A stretch of DNA of 64,000 nucleotides. Source: Sulfolobales archaeon HS-7. Lineage in GTDB: Archaea; Thermoproteota; Thermoprotei_A; Sulfolobales; Sulfolobaceae. Every line of letters starts with the position of its first letter. The stretch's first letter is position 1. The notes below the pieces were generated by a model. The model saw nothing but the letters and a program-made list of their open reading frames with translations. It was not told where the DNA came from and ran no database searches. Shown here in pieces: positions 18,076-26,864 of this stretch. The position numbers and the translations under genes were made by a program. Location of the stretch: assembly GCA_019704295.1 (NCBI GenBank), contig AP024596.1, positions 1,225,369 to 1,289,368 on the forward strand. Reading direction: 5' to 3'.

Positions 18076-18489
18076 CTACTGCGTAAAGTCCCTTATGTGG
18101 ACTACAAAAGGTAATTCCTTCACTTTTCTGAGTAGTTTTTCATCGGCTGTATATACCTTATCCTTCAAGATTTTCCCTAATGCTATGTATGTAGCGTCGT
18201 ATATCGTTATGCCGTACTCGGAAGAAAGTGAAATACTCTCTCCAAGTATATCATCAAATCCGTAAAGCGAAATCTGAAAGTTCGATAAAATTTTCCCTAC
18301 TTCCTCTAATTCCCTCTTTCCTAAATTATAAGTGTACTTAAGTCCGTTTAAAACCTCAAAGGGGAGAATACAAGGTGCTGATAAGTCCTCTAATCCCCTA
18401 ACATAAGCTTCCTTCAAGATCAGCGATTCTTTACTGTAATTTTCATTGGCAAACCACTTTATTACAACCGAAGCATCTACAACTGCCAA
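18076..18489 (-). CDS. vapC: VapC-type toxin (PIN domain), second pair
   Basis: A 137-aa PIN ribonuclease. It begins with a TTG codon (MAVVDASVVIKWF); acidic positions are D5 in VVDAS, E in LPFEVLNGL and D in ITIYDATYIALG near residue 100. The start overlaps the antitoxin stop by 13 bases. Different paralogue from the pair at 7.6-8.2 kb, but same gene order and length. Confidence 0.85.
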   Translation of the reverse strand: MAVVDASVVIKWFANENYSKESLILKEAYVRGLEDLSAPCILPFEVLNGLKYTYNLGKRELEEVGKILSNFQISLYGFDDILGESISLSSEYGITIYDATYIALGKILKDKVYTADEKLLRKVKELPFVVHIRDFTQ

Positions 18490-18737
18490 TTCCTTTCACG
18501 CCATTCCCTAATAACGTCTCCTGAATTCTTACCGCCGTAGTTTAAAAAGAACTGATAAGATCTAACAGAAGCTTCAGAGATTTTCTTGTAGTCCTTTCCT
18601 CCTTTTTTCCCTTTTCTCTCTTCCTCCTCTATTACCTCCTCTATTTTCCTCCTTATTACCTCGCTCCAGTTTATGTAACTTAATTCGTCCATTTTCCTCT
18701 TTAGCTTCACGTCTATCCGTATACTAATTACCGGCAT
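18477..18737 (-). CDS. vapB: VapB-type antitoxin, second pair
   Basis: Ribbon-helix-helix antitoxin, 86 aa if translation starts at the ATG at 18737 (MPVISIRIDVKLKRKMDEL). A longer frame begins at 18761, but a TATA-like cttataa (about 18762-18770) lies ~27 bases before 18737, so a leaderless mRNA from the inner ATG fits better and matches the family's start. The middle is highly charged (EEVIEEEERKGKKGGKDYKK). The C-terminal tail probably binds the toxin. Confidence 0.8.
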   Translation of the reverse strand: MPVISIRIDVKLKRKMDELSYINWSEVIRRKIEEVIEEEERKGKKGGKDYKKISEASVRSYQFFLNYGGKNSGDVIREWRERNWQL

Positions 18738-18879
18738 ATAGATGAAGTACGAGCCGTACATTATAAGATTTACGCTAACGTAATAAGTGTACTAACAATT
18801 TGACTTCCAGTGTTTTCTCATAGCGGTCGTAACTATCAGAGCAAGTTGTTTCGATCTGACGTCTTCCTGCCATAGAATA

Positions 18880-18995
18880 ATACCCTTTCAGAGAGTTGAT
18901 CGTTCCCTTCTCAATTCGAGGTTACATCTCTGGGGCAGTAGAGGGCGTCAGAACTTCCCCCATCTGAAAAGAGGAGGAGATTTTGATTAACCCAT
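18880..18995 (+). mobile_element. Remnant resembling the tail of an IS605-type TnpB element
   Basis: The stretch ggttacatctctggggcagtagagg then gaacttcccccatctgaaa closely parallels a segment at about 60045-60110, and both end in a cc-atgataa/cccgtgataa phrase. This pattern resembles TnpB 3' ends in Sulfolobales; no intact protein remains. Confidence 0.35.
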
Positions 18996-19004
18996 GATAA
19001 TTTC

Positions 19005-19120
19005 CAATGTGTAATTAACAGAATAACTAAATAAACTAAAAGGTTACAAAACACATTTATCTAGAATTAAATCCATTTAATTATAAGCAGAGAAGTAATA
19101 TAAAATAAGCTTATTTATGG
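19005..19120 (-). repeat. F2 dispersed repeat, minus-strand copy
   Basis: Read on the minus strand this aligns with the F2 copies at 48345 and 51896 over its whole length: aataaactaaaag near one end, acaaaacacat and gaattaaat in the middle, taatataaaataag at the other. Ends carry an imperfect inverted ATAAACTAA. Confidence 0.6.
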
Positions 19121-19139
19121 TAAAGGCCGTTTATGTGTT

Positions 19140-19285
19140 AATTCCGAATTCACTTTATTTACAAAAATAAAATGAATTTAATTGAATGAACTCATAAGGA
19201 CTAGTTAGAGGTTCGCATTTACAATTTCCTTTATTTGATCCCTATTTGCAACGATTACAGTTTGTCATGTAAACCCGAATTCCCT
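19140..19285 (-). repeat. F1 dispersed repeat, minus-strand copy
   Basis: Reverse-complement of the F1 pattern: gaattcactttatttac at the left, tgaatttaattgaatg, tttcctttatttgatc and caacgattacagtttg at the right. It lies 20 bases from an F2 copy in the same orientation, so the two may have been inserted side by side. Confidence 0.65.
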
Positions 19286-19624
19286 ATCACATTGAAAAAT
19301 CAGAACCTATTCGATTTACCAGGGAGATATTCATGAAGTTCGAGAATAGTAAAGTATAAGCTTAGTGACACTTAATGATAAATCTTTAGCTAAGAACCGG
19401 AGGTAGAGACAGCATCTAATATAGGTATGAGTTATTAACACTAAGAAGTTCTCTAGATATAGGACCTAATTTATTCTGTTAAACACTTTATTACATTTAA
19501 GACTAATTTGTAACTAAATAATAATATTTTTAGCTAAAATTACTATTTTAAAATAGTTGATAAGTTAGTTTAATTACTATTATTACAAGAAATATTTTAT
19601 ACCCATAAGGAATACAGTTATTAA
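19286..19624. promoter_or_regulatory. AT-rich upstream region of the DUF2283/DUF4258-like pair
   Basis: Gap of about 340 very AT-rich bases. A TATA-like atattttata lies at 19591-19600, about 25 bases before the TTG at 19625. No other feature seen. Confidence 0.4.
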
Positions 19625-20170
19625 TTGAAGATTTTTAAGCGTAAAATAGAATATACATCTATGAGTAACTCATTAGAGAGATATGCAGAGTTCCTTGAGG
19701 ATTATGCAAGATATTTACTTAGTAATAAACCTGTTATTGATATTTCCTTATCTCCACAGGAACTAATTGATGAGGCTTCTAGGATTAAAGCTAAACTAAA
19801 AGTAAGGTCAGAAAAAGGTAGAATTATAATAAATCTAAATGAAGGGGAAGCTGTCTATTTTACAAAATTCTTGGGAGAGATCGTATTTTCCTTTGATAAG
19901 CTTTATAGACCTTTAAAGATAGAAATCGAGATAAAAGAACGTATTCATGAGTCCATTTTTAATGAAAGTCAAAAGAAATGTAAGTCAATAAAATATGACA
20001 ACGGTTTTATTGAAGTGTTTTTAGCAAAAGGTGATGCGGAACATTGGGCGCACATTGAGGGGGAGATCGTATTTTCCTTTGATAAGCTTTATAGACCATT
20101 AAAGATAGAAATGGAGATAAAAGATTTAATGGATAATGAGAAAGTATTAAAAAGTGCTGATCTTATCTGA
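19625..20170 (+). CDS. Double DUF2283-like protein, probable antitoxin
   Basis: A 181-aa protein with two copies of a small beta unit containing GEIVFSFDKLYRPLKIEI, at about residues 79-99 and 143-163. The core phrase FSFDK-PLKIEIE resembles DUF2283, whose members are often encoded just before a DUF4258 (RelE-like) toxin. The two 65-base DNA segments encoding the copies differ at only a few positions, far less than the flanking parts of each unit, pointing to recent gene conversion or duplication. Start uncertain: TTG at 19625 fits leaderless spacing, ATG at 19661 (MSNSLERY) is the alternative. It overlaps the next gene by 17 bases. Confidence 0.6.
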   Translation: MKIFKRKIEYTSMSNSLERYAEFLEDYARYLLSNKPVIDISLSPQELIDEASRIKAKLKVRSEKGRIIINLNEGEAVYFTKFLGEIVFSFDKLYRPLKIEIEIKERIHESIFNESQKKCKSIKYDNGFIEVFLAKGDAEHWAHIEGEIVFSFDKLYRPLKIEMEIKDLMDNEKVLKSADLI

Positions 20171-20447
20171 CCATGCTAAAAAACATTTAGAAGATATTAA
20201 GCGGTATTTAAGTAAATTTAATGATCCAATAGATCCTTTAAGTAATGAAGTATTTCCATTTTTAGAAAGAATAAAAGGAATTCCTCAAACTCCTAATTTA
20301 CGCTTAGGCGAATCAGAAAGATGGAGGATAGTTATTCACTTTAGATCTTGTGCGAAAATAAGATACGTGATAGCTAAAAGGAGGAGTGAGTTAATTTTAG
20401 TAACAGTACATCCAGATCCAGATACTCAAAACTATATAGAAATGTGA
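20154..20447 (+). CDS. Small DUF4258/RelE-like protein, probable toxin
   Basis: A 97-aa protein starting at GTG inside the preceding gene. The N-terminus LSDHAKKHLEDIKRYL resembles the helix of DUF4258, and the C-terminal half (ERWRIVIHF, IRYVIAKRRSELILVTVHPD) is a run of basic beta strands like the RelE/ParE fold. With the upstream DUF2283-like gene it has the layout of a toxin-antitoxin module; toxin activity is inferred, not shown. Confidence 0.6.
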   Translation: MLILSDHAKKHLEDIKRYLSKFNDPIDPLSNEVFPFLERIKGIPQTPNLRLGESERWRIVIHFRSCAKIRYVIAKRRSELILVTVHPDPDTQNYIEM

Positions 20448-21447
20448 TGTCAAGATAGAATTATCTAACCTAAATAGTCCCATACCAATAATTTCTTATT
20501 TATTATTCAAATATCTTCTTTACTTTCTTGTCTTCGATATGAATCTAGAATATCTTTACCTTTATATATTTATACTTAATCGAAAATAACTTTTCTTAAC
20601 AAGAATCTGGGGCGATTCATGTCTACATTGCGAATTCACTTTATTTTATTAGTTTAAAATTAACTAATTCATTGCAGGTTGGTAATACTAAATAAGGGAC
20701 GAGCCGGAAATAATACCATGGAACAACCTGAATTACCAAGTATAACCGAATACGGATTTTACTTTCCAGCTCGTCCCACCTTCCGCAGGACGCATTATTA
20801 AACAAATTGGTCGTAGAGATCGAGAGGAAAGCCCTTGAGGAAGCGGAGGAGATGAGTCCAAAGTAGGGGAAAATGGGTTGAGGGGAAGAGTCTCTAGTTT
20901 CTGCATCCTCAAGGGCTTCGTGCTCTTGATGAAGGGTAGGAGGAAGATCTACGGCATTCTACTTAAGCGTGAAACTATCTGTCTTGTACAAGGAGGGCAA
21001 GGGGATCAAGACGCGCGTAGAGGCGCCTTACGCTTCGCCTCTAATACAGCTATGGGAACAGCAGGTCCAGAAAGTTACATACATAAACGTCCCAGTCCTT
21101 GACCTTCCTGGGCAACTTGGACCTATTTACGACTAAACCATTATAAGGACTTGCTATTCTCGTCCCTGCTACGTATTTTTCCCAAGGAAGACCTTAGCGT
21201 ATAACACACTTCCCTCTTCCTAGCAATACCCATAGCCTCTCGAACTCTTCCTCTCCGAACCTCCACTTCCCGCCCTAAGTACTACTGGTTTAACCTCCCC
21301 TTCTTTACGTACTCCCTAAACTCGGTATACGATATTCCCAGACGCCGTCAACTTCCTTAGGTCTTAGCATTGCGTGGGATATATGATGAAACAACATAAA
21401 CTCTACGGTCTAAGGGGACTGCTGACAACGACAGAATATTTAAGTAC
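20448..21447. mobile_element. Gap filled by decayed transposon pieces
   Basis: Contains an internally deleted F1 copy (20608-20655), a frameshifted transposase start at 20719 (EQPELPSITEYGFYFPARPT then KLVVEIERKALEEAEEMSPK in another frame) and, on the minus strand around 20975-21190, the end of an IS110-like element (phrase SPYNGLVVNRSKL before a stop and a GC-rich hairpin ggcgccttacgcttcgcctc). Nothing intact. Confidence 0.5.
20608..20655 (+). repeat. F1 repeat, internally deleted copy
   Basis: Left end ggggcgattcatgtctacattgcg joined directly to a right-end-like gaattcactttatt. Looks like a deletion between the two ends of an F1 element. Confidence 0.45.
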
Positions 21448-21933
21448 TTGAAGGTAGAGATATCTCTTGTGGAAGAGCTTATTAGGAGAGCTGAAGAAAA
21501 AGGGATTGATGTTGAGGGATTACTCATCTCTGCTTTGTCAAATAAAGACCCTCAGAACGAGATTAAACTTAGGCTCGAGTTGGCTGAAAAATATATGAAA
21601 AGTGCAGAGGAGTACTTAAAGCAAGGTGATCCAGTTCAGGCTTCAGAAAAGGCATATAAAGTAGCTGAAGAAGTCGTTAAGGCCTTAGCCGAAAAGTTTG
21701 ACTTACCGGAATACCAACAAGCAATCAAAGAAGGTAGGTGGTACACTTATCTTCTAGCTAAAGCTTCTAACGCCCTAGCAATTAAGTTGGGGAAATGGGC
21801 GCTAGACGGTTGGGATAGCGGCTATGTAATTCACGTCTGGGGGTTTCATGAAGCAAAGCTCACAGTTGACGACATCACTTCATACGTTGAGAGAGTTAGA
21901 GAGATGTTAGAAGAATCTAAAAAGATACTATAG
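21448..21933 (+). CDS. PaREP1-like helical protein
   Basis: A 161-aa all-helical protein. Phrases LAEKYMKSAEEYLKQGDPVQASEKAYKVAEE and WGFHEAKLTVDDITSYVERVREMLE are typical of the PaREP1/PaREP8 group common in thermophilic crenarchaea, related to HEPN-like four-helix proteins. Role unknown; HEPN relatives are often RNA-linked. The start is a TTG at 21448; a GTG seven codons later is an alternative. It sits alone among decayed transposons. Confidence 0.7.
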   Translation: MKVEISLVEELIRRAEEKGIDVEGLLISALSNKDPQNEIKLRLELAEKYMKSAEEYLKQGDPVQASEKAYKVAEEVVKALAEKFDLPEYQQAIKEGRWYTYLLAKASNALAIKLGKWALDGWDSGYVIHVWGFHEAKLTVDDITSYVERVREMLEESKKIL

Positions 21934-22419
21934 AGTTAACCTTACAATTTTATGTTCTTTTGCTAATTACTTCAAAAGGGAAGGATATTACTATTAGTTA
22001 GATCTAATTTTTACATAAGCTTCACTACTGTTTCTATCATTAATATTAGGGGTCAGCTAGGACTTTAACACATGGTAAATTTATTGAAAAGTCGTGACAG
22101 TTAGATTTACCCTAAACACTTACCTATCTGCTTACTCCATTCATGTTAACGGGGGGATTCAAAGAAGGCCGAGGACCCGTGATAATGTCCAATTGATATT
22201 AAATGTTATTTACTTTATTAAAAATTTTAGGATATAAGAATAATCCACCCCACACCTATCAATCATGACAATAACAGGGTGTTACGAGAGATAAAACTCC
22301 TTGTTGACTTTCTTTGAACTAAAAATATTTAGCGTTACCTGCTGCAAATCTTTAACTCGTCTGACCAAAAACATTTTTAACAATAATATTGTATATTATA
22401 TTTAGATAGTTCTTTTTAT

Positions 22420-22540
22420 GTTCAATAAATTTTCTCTATATTATTTCTGACTTATAATTGAATTCAGGACATATTTTAAAACTTTGTTAGTTTATTCAGT
22501 TATTCATAAATTACACATTAAACATTCTCGCTCGACCCTA
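22420..22540 (+). repeat. F2 dispersed repeat copy
   Basis: Aligns with the F2 copies: caataaattttctctatattattt, ttgaattcagg, ttttaaaactttgttagtttattcagttattca and aattacacattaaaca. It lies just before the broken methyltransferase gene, within the otherwise empty stretch 21934-22577. A phrase gaggacccgtgataatg at about 22169-22185 in the same gap resembles the IS605-like ends elsewhere. Confidence 0.55.
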
Positions 22541-22577
22541 GTAAATGTTCTTAAACTAATACTAATTGAGTAGAGCG

Positions 22578-23393
22578 ATGATAGAAGCGATTTTCGGCAA
22601 CGCAAGAGATATGAGTGAAGTTGAGGACATTAGCGTAGGGTTTAATTTAATTTCTCCTCTTTATTATAATGGACCCTTTGATTTCCCCTGATCTTTTCTG
22701 ATCTCATGACGATTGTCTGTTCTATTGAGAATATTGGTAATGAAGCTTACCATGATCTCCATAACGGTAGGAAAGCAGTATTCGTTACTGCAGATGATAG
22801 GATAGATGGCAAATTGTACCAAATAGTAGCAGATCTAATAAAATTAAAGAAACAGTTTTTAGATATTAAGAAAATAATATGGAAAAACTGAAGAGTTATA
22901 TTAGAATTAGTAGAAGGAGCGGTGTTTTAGTACAGCGTCTTCTCTATTACTATTCTGACAACCTTTATGAGGATATAGTAGTCTTTAAGAAACCGGTGAG
23001 TTCGCAACCGAAAAAAGGAGGAGAGCAAGGTAAACATAACCAAATTTCAGAGGGAAGTGTGGTACTTAAGCGTGGGAAATAAGTAACGTTTTGCCTAACG
23101 ATGAATACTTTAAGTTTACTGCTCCTTTTCTTAAGGAGTTAGCAGAAAGAGTGATAACACTGTATCCCTTGTAGGAGATACTGTGCTAGACCCAATTGTG
23201 GGTAAGGGCACTACGCTAAAAGTAGCTGACAGGCTAAGGAGAAACGTTGGTGGATACGAGATAGATCTAGAGCCTAGGAAAGTGATTTATAAAGATTAGG
23301 AAAGAACACTCTATCGGAACGCCTGAAGTTAAAGTAATAGAGAGGAGTGATATAAAGGGGCTGAGGACTAAGTTAAGGGAGAAAATAGAGTAA
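22578..23393 (+). pseudogene. Decayed site-specific DNA methyltransferase (N4-cytosine/N6-adenine, motif IV before motif I)
   Basis: The remains of one methyltransferase can be read across several frames. First MIEAIFGNARDMSEVEDISVG and ISPLYYNGPFDFP, a degraded S/T-PPY catalytic motif (normally SPPYYN); then KEAYHDL-NGRKAVFVTADDRIDGKLY and IVADLIKL-KKIIWK; then YIRISRRSGVLVQ and NLYEDIVVFKKP; and finally VGDTVLDPIVGKGTTLKVADRLRRN (the AdoMet-binding loop) followed by YEIDLE and SDIKGLRTKLREKIE before the stop. Frameshifts, stops and the changed catalytic proline show it is dead. No intact restriction partner is next to it, though frame scraps at 23400-23640 could be a remnant. Confidence 0.75.
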
Positions 23394-23654
23394 AAACTAC
23401 AAAATAGGTAACGAGATGTATCATCTATGTGGTAAAATAGGAGGAGTTATAGATGGTTAGATCTTAGAGTCATGGGGAAATCTTCCACAGGGCATAACAC
23501 GTTTAACGTTGTGGAACACTAGGAGTTATAGTTTGGGAGGCTTATTACGTAGAAACCAATTACCTTGGTTTTTATGATCGACAAAGTATAATACTTGCCC
23601 CCAACAAACTAAGGTTAAGAAAAAGAGATATTATCACCTAAGTTAATTTCGCTT

Positions 23655-24371
23655 ATGCAGTTAAAGGAGAAGTTTAGCAAGGATCCCGTGAAATACGCGT
23701 TTGAAATTTATGATATGGAGAACGAAAGTAAATACACCGAGTTCATCATTCATAGGGAGGGATACTTAATGTTCTATAGGAGATTTAAACATCCAAATGT
23801 AATTCTTGAGGCCGACGAGGAAGAGACATTAACTTACTTAATTTCCAAAATAAGCGAAAGTAAATATATCCTTTTTACGGATCCGAAGTGGCTAGGTGTA
23901 GTCAGAGAGAAAATACCGAATGCTAAAATTTATGGGGAGATATTAATGATATGCGAGAATCCCAAAGCATTCCCAGATAAAAGGGTTAGAAGACTATCTT
24001 CTGACGACCTTGAACTCACCCCATACTCAGGTAAGAGATTGGAATTTCTAAGTGAGGCCCTATCTGCAGGAAAGACGACTGTTTATGGCGCTTTTGTGGA
24101 TGAAAGGTTCGTTTCCGTAGCGTATACCTGGATAGAAACTGAAAGTGTTGCTTATATCGGTGGGGTTCTCACTGAGGAGAGGTACAGAAATAGGGGTCTT
24201 GCAAAGGCAGTGGTTTCAGCAATTGCTAACGATATCGTAAAGAGGGGGAAGATTGCCTCTCTCTACGTGAGGGATGATAACATCCCCGCAATAAAGGCCT
24301 ATGAGGCAGTGGGCTTTAAAGCCCGTGGACGTAGGCTTTGGGTAGATGTAAATACGGGAGAGTCGCCATAG
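23655..24371 (+). CDS. GNAT-family N-acetyltransferase
   Basis: A 238-aa protein whose C-terminal half is a GNAT domain: SVAYTWIETESVAYIGGVLTEERYRNRGLAKAVVSAIAND, with the acetyl-CoA loop R-N-R-G-L-A, then SLYVRDDNIPAIKAYEAVGFK, the usual beta-bulge end. The N-terminal half (residues 1-110) is an added domain seen in GCN5-like proteins with a duplicated or degenerate first GNAT fold. Substrate unknown. The ATG at 23655 follows a weak AT-rich box; the gene stands alone. Confidence 0.85.
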   Translation: MQLKEKFSKDPVKYAFEIYDMENESKYTEFIIHREGYLMFYRRFKHPNVILEADEEETLTYLISKISESKYILFTDPKWLGVVREKIPNAKIYGEILMICENPKAFPDKRVRRLSSDDLELTPYSGKRLEFLSEALSAGKTTVYGAFVDERFVSVAYTWIETESVAYIGGVLTEERYRNRGLAKAVVSAIANDIVKRGKIASLYVRDDNIPAIKAYEAVGFKARGRRLWVDVNTGESP

Positions 24372-25068
24372 TGTTTAACGTTCAGGGGGGTAGCTGTTAT
24401 CGTAATGGGCAGTATTTTTCTCAGATTGAAAAGGTTCTGATACATTCTGCTTGAGAAATCATGGATTCTAAATTGTAACAAGATTGTTTAGGCAGGTGAT
24501 AACACTATCTTTGTAAAATTTTGGAAAGAATAACTTTTATGGAGTAGGGGCTTTCAATAGTAAGCTCGTTTTAATTTCATTAAAAGACTAAGGGATGTAC
24601 TGTTATACTTTCTTGGATTCTAAAGTTCAATGTACAACTTTACCCACCTTAGTATTATACATGTTGAACAAACGATGCTAGAGGGTCTGTATTTACCTTT
24701 AAAGAGTAAGGATTATCGTAGGTAATGGCAAAATTCAGAGTGTAATTAGTGCCGAAAATGTAGCAAGACGTAAAGTTAATGAGGCCTATTTTACTTCTGA
24801 AAGAAAAGGGGATAAAGAACTAATCGTTGAAAGCCTAGCAATAAGCTTTTCCTGTTAAAATATTGTAAATATTAAGTAATTATTTTTATCTAAGAAAATA
24901 ATATGGATATAAGTTAAATTAAAATTGATCAACGAAATAAGTTATATGTTTCTTAGTACAAAGAGTGAGTTTGATCTAGAAAGGTGGATTAAGTCATTAA
25001 AAATTCTTCAGGTATACTATAGTACTAAAAGTTTAAAAACGAGAGGGCAGAATATATTATGAAAAGAC
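24372..25068. other. Intergenic gap
   Basis: About 700 bases without coding character, between the acetyltransferase and the ferritin-like gene. Possible promoter gtttaaaaac at about 25030-25039 for the latter. No F1/F2 copy recognised. Confidence 0.4.
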
Positions 25069-25794
25069 ATGGAAAAGGTTTTAGGACCCCAAACAGAAGA
25101 GGGATTAAAGTATCTCTTTTCAGCAAATGCGGAAGACTACATGAGGTTATTATTAATATCCAAATACTTAGATGCAATGGGTATGAAAAAGGAGGCTGAG
25201 GCCTTTAGGGAGAAAGCAAACGTAGAGCTTGGTCACGCGAGTGCTATATTAAACACGTTAATAAAGCATTACGGGCTTACGGCAATGGTTCAAGACATGG
25301 CTAAAGAGGAGAGCGAGCAGCACGTTTCCGAGTACAATAAGGTAGCTATGGCCGCCAAAGCCGAGGGAAATACCGAAGTTGAGTCCATGCTCTGCTCCTT
25401 CTCCGAACAGGAAAAGGATATAGCTGAGACGATAAAAATGGGAGTAAAGAAGCTTGTCGAAGACATGGCTAAAGAGGAGAGCGAGCAGCACGTTTCCGAG
25501 TACAATAAGGTAGCTATGGCCGCCAAAGCCGAGGGAAATACCGAAGTTGAGTCCATGCTCTGCTCCTTCTCCGAACAGGAAAAGGATATAGCTGAGACGA
25601 TAAAAATGGGAGTAAAGAAGCTTGTCGAAGACATGGCTAAAGAGGAGAGCGAGCAGCACGTTTCCGAGTACAATAAGGTAGCTATGGCCGCCAAAGCCGA
25701 GGGAAATACCGAAGTTGAGTCCATGCTCTGCTCCTTCTCCGAACAGGAAAAGGATATAGCTGAGACGATAAAAAGGATTAATGTATCATCGTAA
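25069..25794 (+). CDS. Rubrerythrin-like ferritin-fold protein with a triplicated half-bundle
   Basis: The first 75 residues are helices A and B of a ferritin-like diiron protein (E22; E53-L-G-H56 as the ExxH pair). Residue 76 onward encodes helices C and D (KEESEQHVSEYNKVAMAAK and SFSEQEKDIAETIK), and this 56-residue unit is present three times, at 76-131, 132-187 and 188-235, the third truncated and ending in RINVSS. Single-copy relatives (rubrerythrin/sulerythrin type, ~130-150 aa) would stop after the first unit, so 241 aa is abnormal. The fourth helix lacks the usual ExxH histidine (EKDI). Family role: peroxide or iron handling in the cytoplasm. Whether the expanded protein folds is unknown. 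Two long antisense frames here are shadows of the repeat. Confidence 0.75.
   Translation: MEKVLGPQTEEGLKYLFSANAEDYMRLLLISKYLDAMGMKKEAEAFREKANVELGHASAILNTLIKHYGLTAMVQDMAKEESEQHVSEYNKVAMAAKAEGNTEVESMLCSFSEQEKDIAETIKMGVKKLVEDMAKEESEQHVSEYNKVAMAAKAEGNTEVESMLCSFSEQEKDIAETIKMGVKKLVEDMAKEESEQHVSEYNKVAMAAKAEGNTEVESMLCSFSEQEKDIAETIKRINVSS
25294..25774 (+). repeat. Exact 168-bp tandem repeat, 2.9 copies, in frame
   Basis: Copy 1 is 25294-25461, copy 2 is 25462-25629, copy 3 is 25630-25774 (145 bases). By direct reading the copies are identical at the DNA level, including silent positions. 168 is divisible by 3, so the frame is kept. Confidence 0.95.
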
Positions 25795-26096
25795 TCTTTT
25801 TTACTTTTTTAACGTTATTTTTTATAACATAAAGGATATATTCGGGATTAATCATAATCACATTAGTTATTAGATATATCAGAATACCACAGGTACTAAA
25901 GGACATAAGGGAAAACATGTTGATCTTTAGAGTCAAAAAGAGTAAGTCAAACACCTGGCGTTTATGTACATTAGTCTATATTTAGGGCTCCTTTCCAATG
26001 TACACTAAAATTTTACGAAGTTGTATCGTTTTGGGCGGAACGTTTTATACGTTTGTTATAGCAAAGCTTAATATTTATAATGTATTATTATAATCT
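25795..26096. other. Intergenic gap with promoter of the 91-aa gene
   Basis: About 300 bases. A T-rich run at 25797-25810 right after the stop could terminate the ferritin-like transcript. A TATA-like aatatttata at 26070-26079 stands before the ATG at 26097. Confidence 0.45.
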
Positions 26097-26372
26097 ATGA
26101 CAAAGGTCATGGTTATACATGAATGGGATGATACGCAGAAAGAGAAAGTAATAAATTTCTTTGATCAATTGGTCTCAATGGCCAAATCGAAAAAGCTTCC
26201 CAACGGGTTTAAACTTGAAAGAGTCGATATGGATGAGAAAAACAATGCTGCTGTATGCCAGTGGGAAGTTCCCAGTGTTCAAGAGCTCATGAACGTTGCA
26301 GGTCAGATGAATATAACGTGGAAAGTTAAGATGATTTCTCCTTCTCCTAAATATGAACATAAACTAATTTGA
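26097..26372 (+). CDS. Small conserved-looking cytoplasmic protein, unknown function
   Basis: A 91-aa soluble protein (MTKVMVIHEWDDTQKEKV, QWEVPSVQELMNVAGQM). The alternation of strands and helices suggests a small ferredoxin-like alpha/beta fold of the DUF3303/DUF4242 kind; this is a guess. Clear leaderless promoter spacing and a T-rich tract after the stop (26374-26400) support a real monocistronic gene. Confidence 0.7.
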   Translation: MTKVMVIHEWDDTQKEKVINFFDQLVSMAKSKKLPNGFKLERVDMDEKNNAAVCQWEVPSVQELMNVAGQMNITWKVKMISPSPKYEHKLI

Positions 26373-26614
26373 ATTTTTTATAAAATATACTCTTTTTGTT
26401 TGTTTATATTACAACTTAACTTATATTCTATTTCGTATACAATATTTGCAAAAAGAGGTTTATGATTATTTTAGCGACTTACGCGTGGCTGGCATTGCAA
26501 CATTTACGGATGTTTTCCCTAAAAAGTCTCATGTTAATGGGATATTGTATTACTTATCAATCAATAAAATTTTTCAAAAACGCGTTAGGACACGCTAAGT
26601 TAATATCTAGAGGG

Positions 26615-26755
26615 GCGATTTAGGGCTCTTTTGCGGACTAAAAGAGGGTATAATAAAGTAAACTGCAGAGTGTAAATCCCTACCTTGTATATGCGCTAAT
26701 ATTCAATTAAATTCATCATATTTCTTAAATAGACTGAATTCTCAAAGGTACGTGA
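26615..26755 (+). repeat. F1 dispersed repeat copy
   Basis: Pattern ggggcgatttagggctcttttgcg at the left, gtgtaaatccctacctt in the centre, attcaattaaattcat and aaatagactgaattctcaaa at the right. One of the best-preserved F1 copies. Confidence 0.7.
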
Positions 26756-26864
26756 ACCAGCCGTAAGGAAGTCAGGTATACTCTCTTACAATATACCTTA
26801 CAAGCCTAAATGTTCCTCCCCAACCCCCCGTGGATTCACAGGTTTATATGTCTCTCTCAGTTAC

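Noticed and set aside
23879-24481. Minus-strand frame near the acetyltransferase end
   Set aside because: Overlaps the GNAT gene end and has no recognisable features.
25258-25724. Two long antisense open frames over the tandem repeat of the ferritin-like gene
   Set aside because: They repeat the same unit on the opposite strand and arise from the exact 168-bp repeat; no start signals and no protein-like order.
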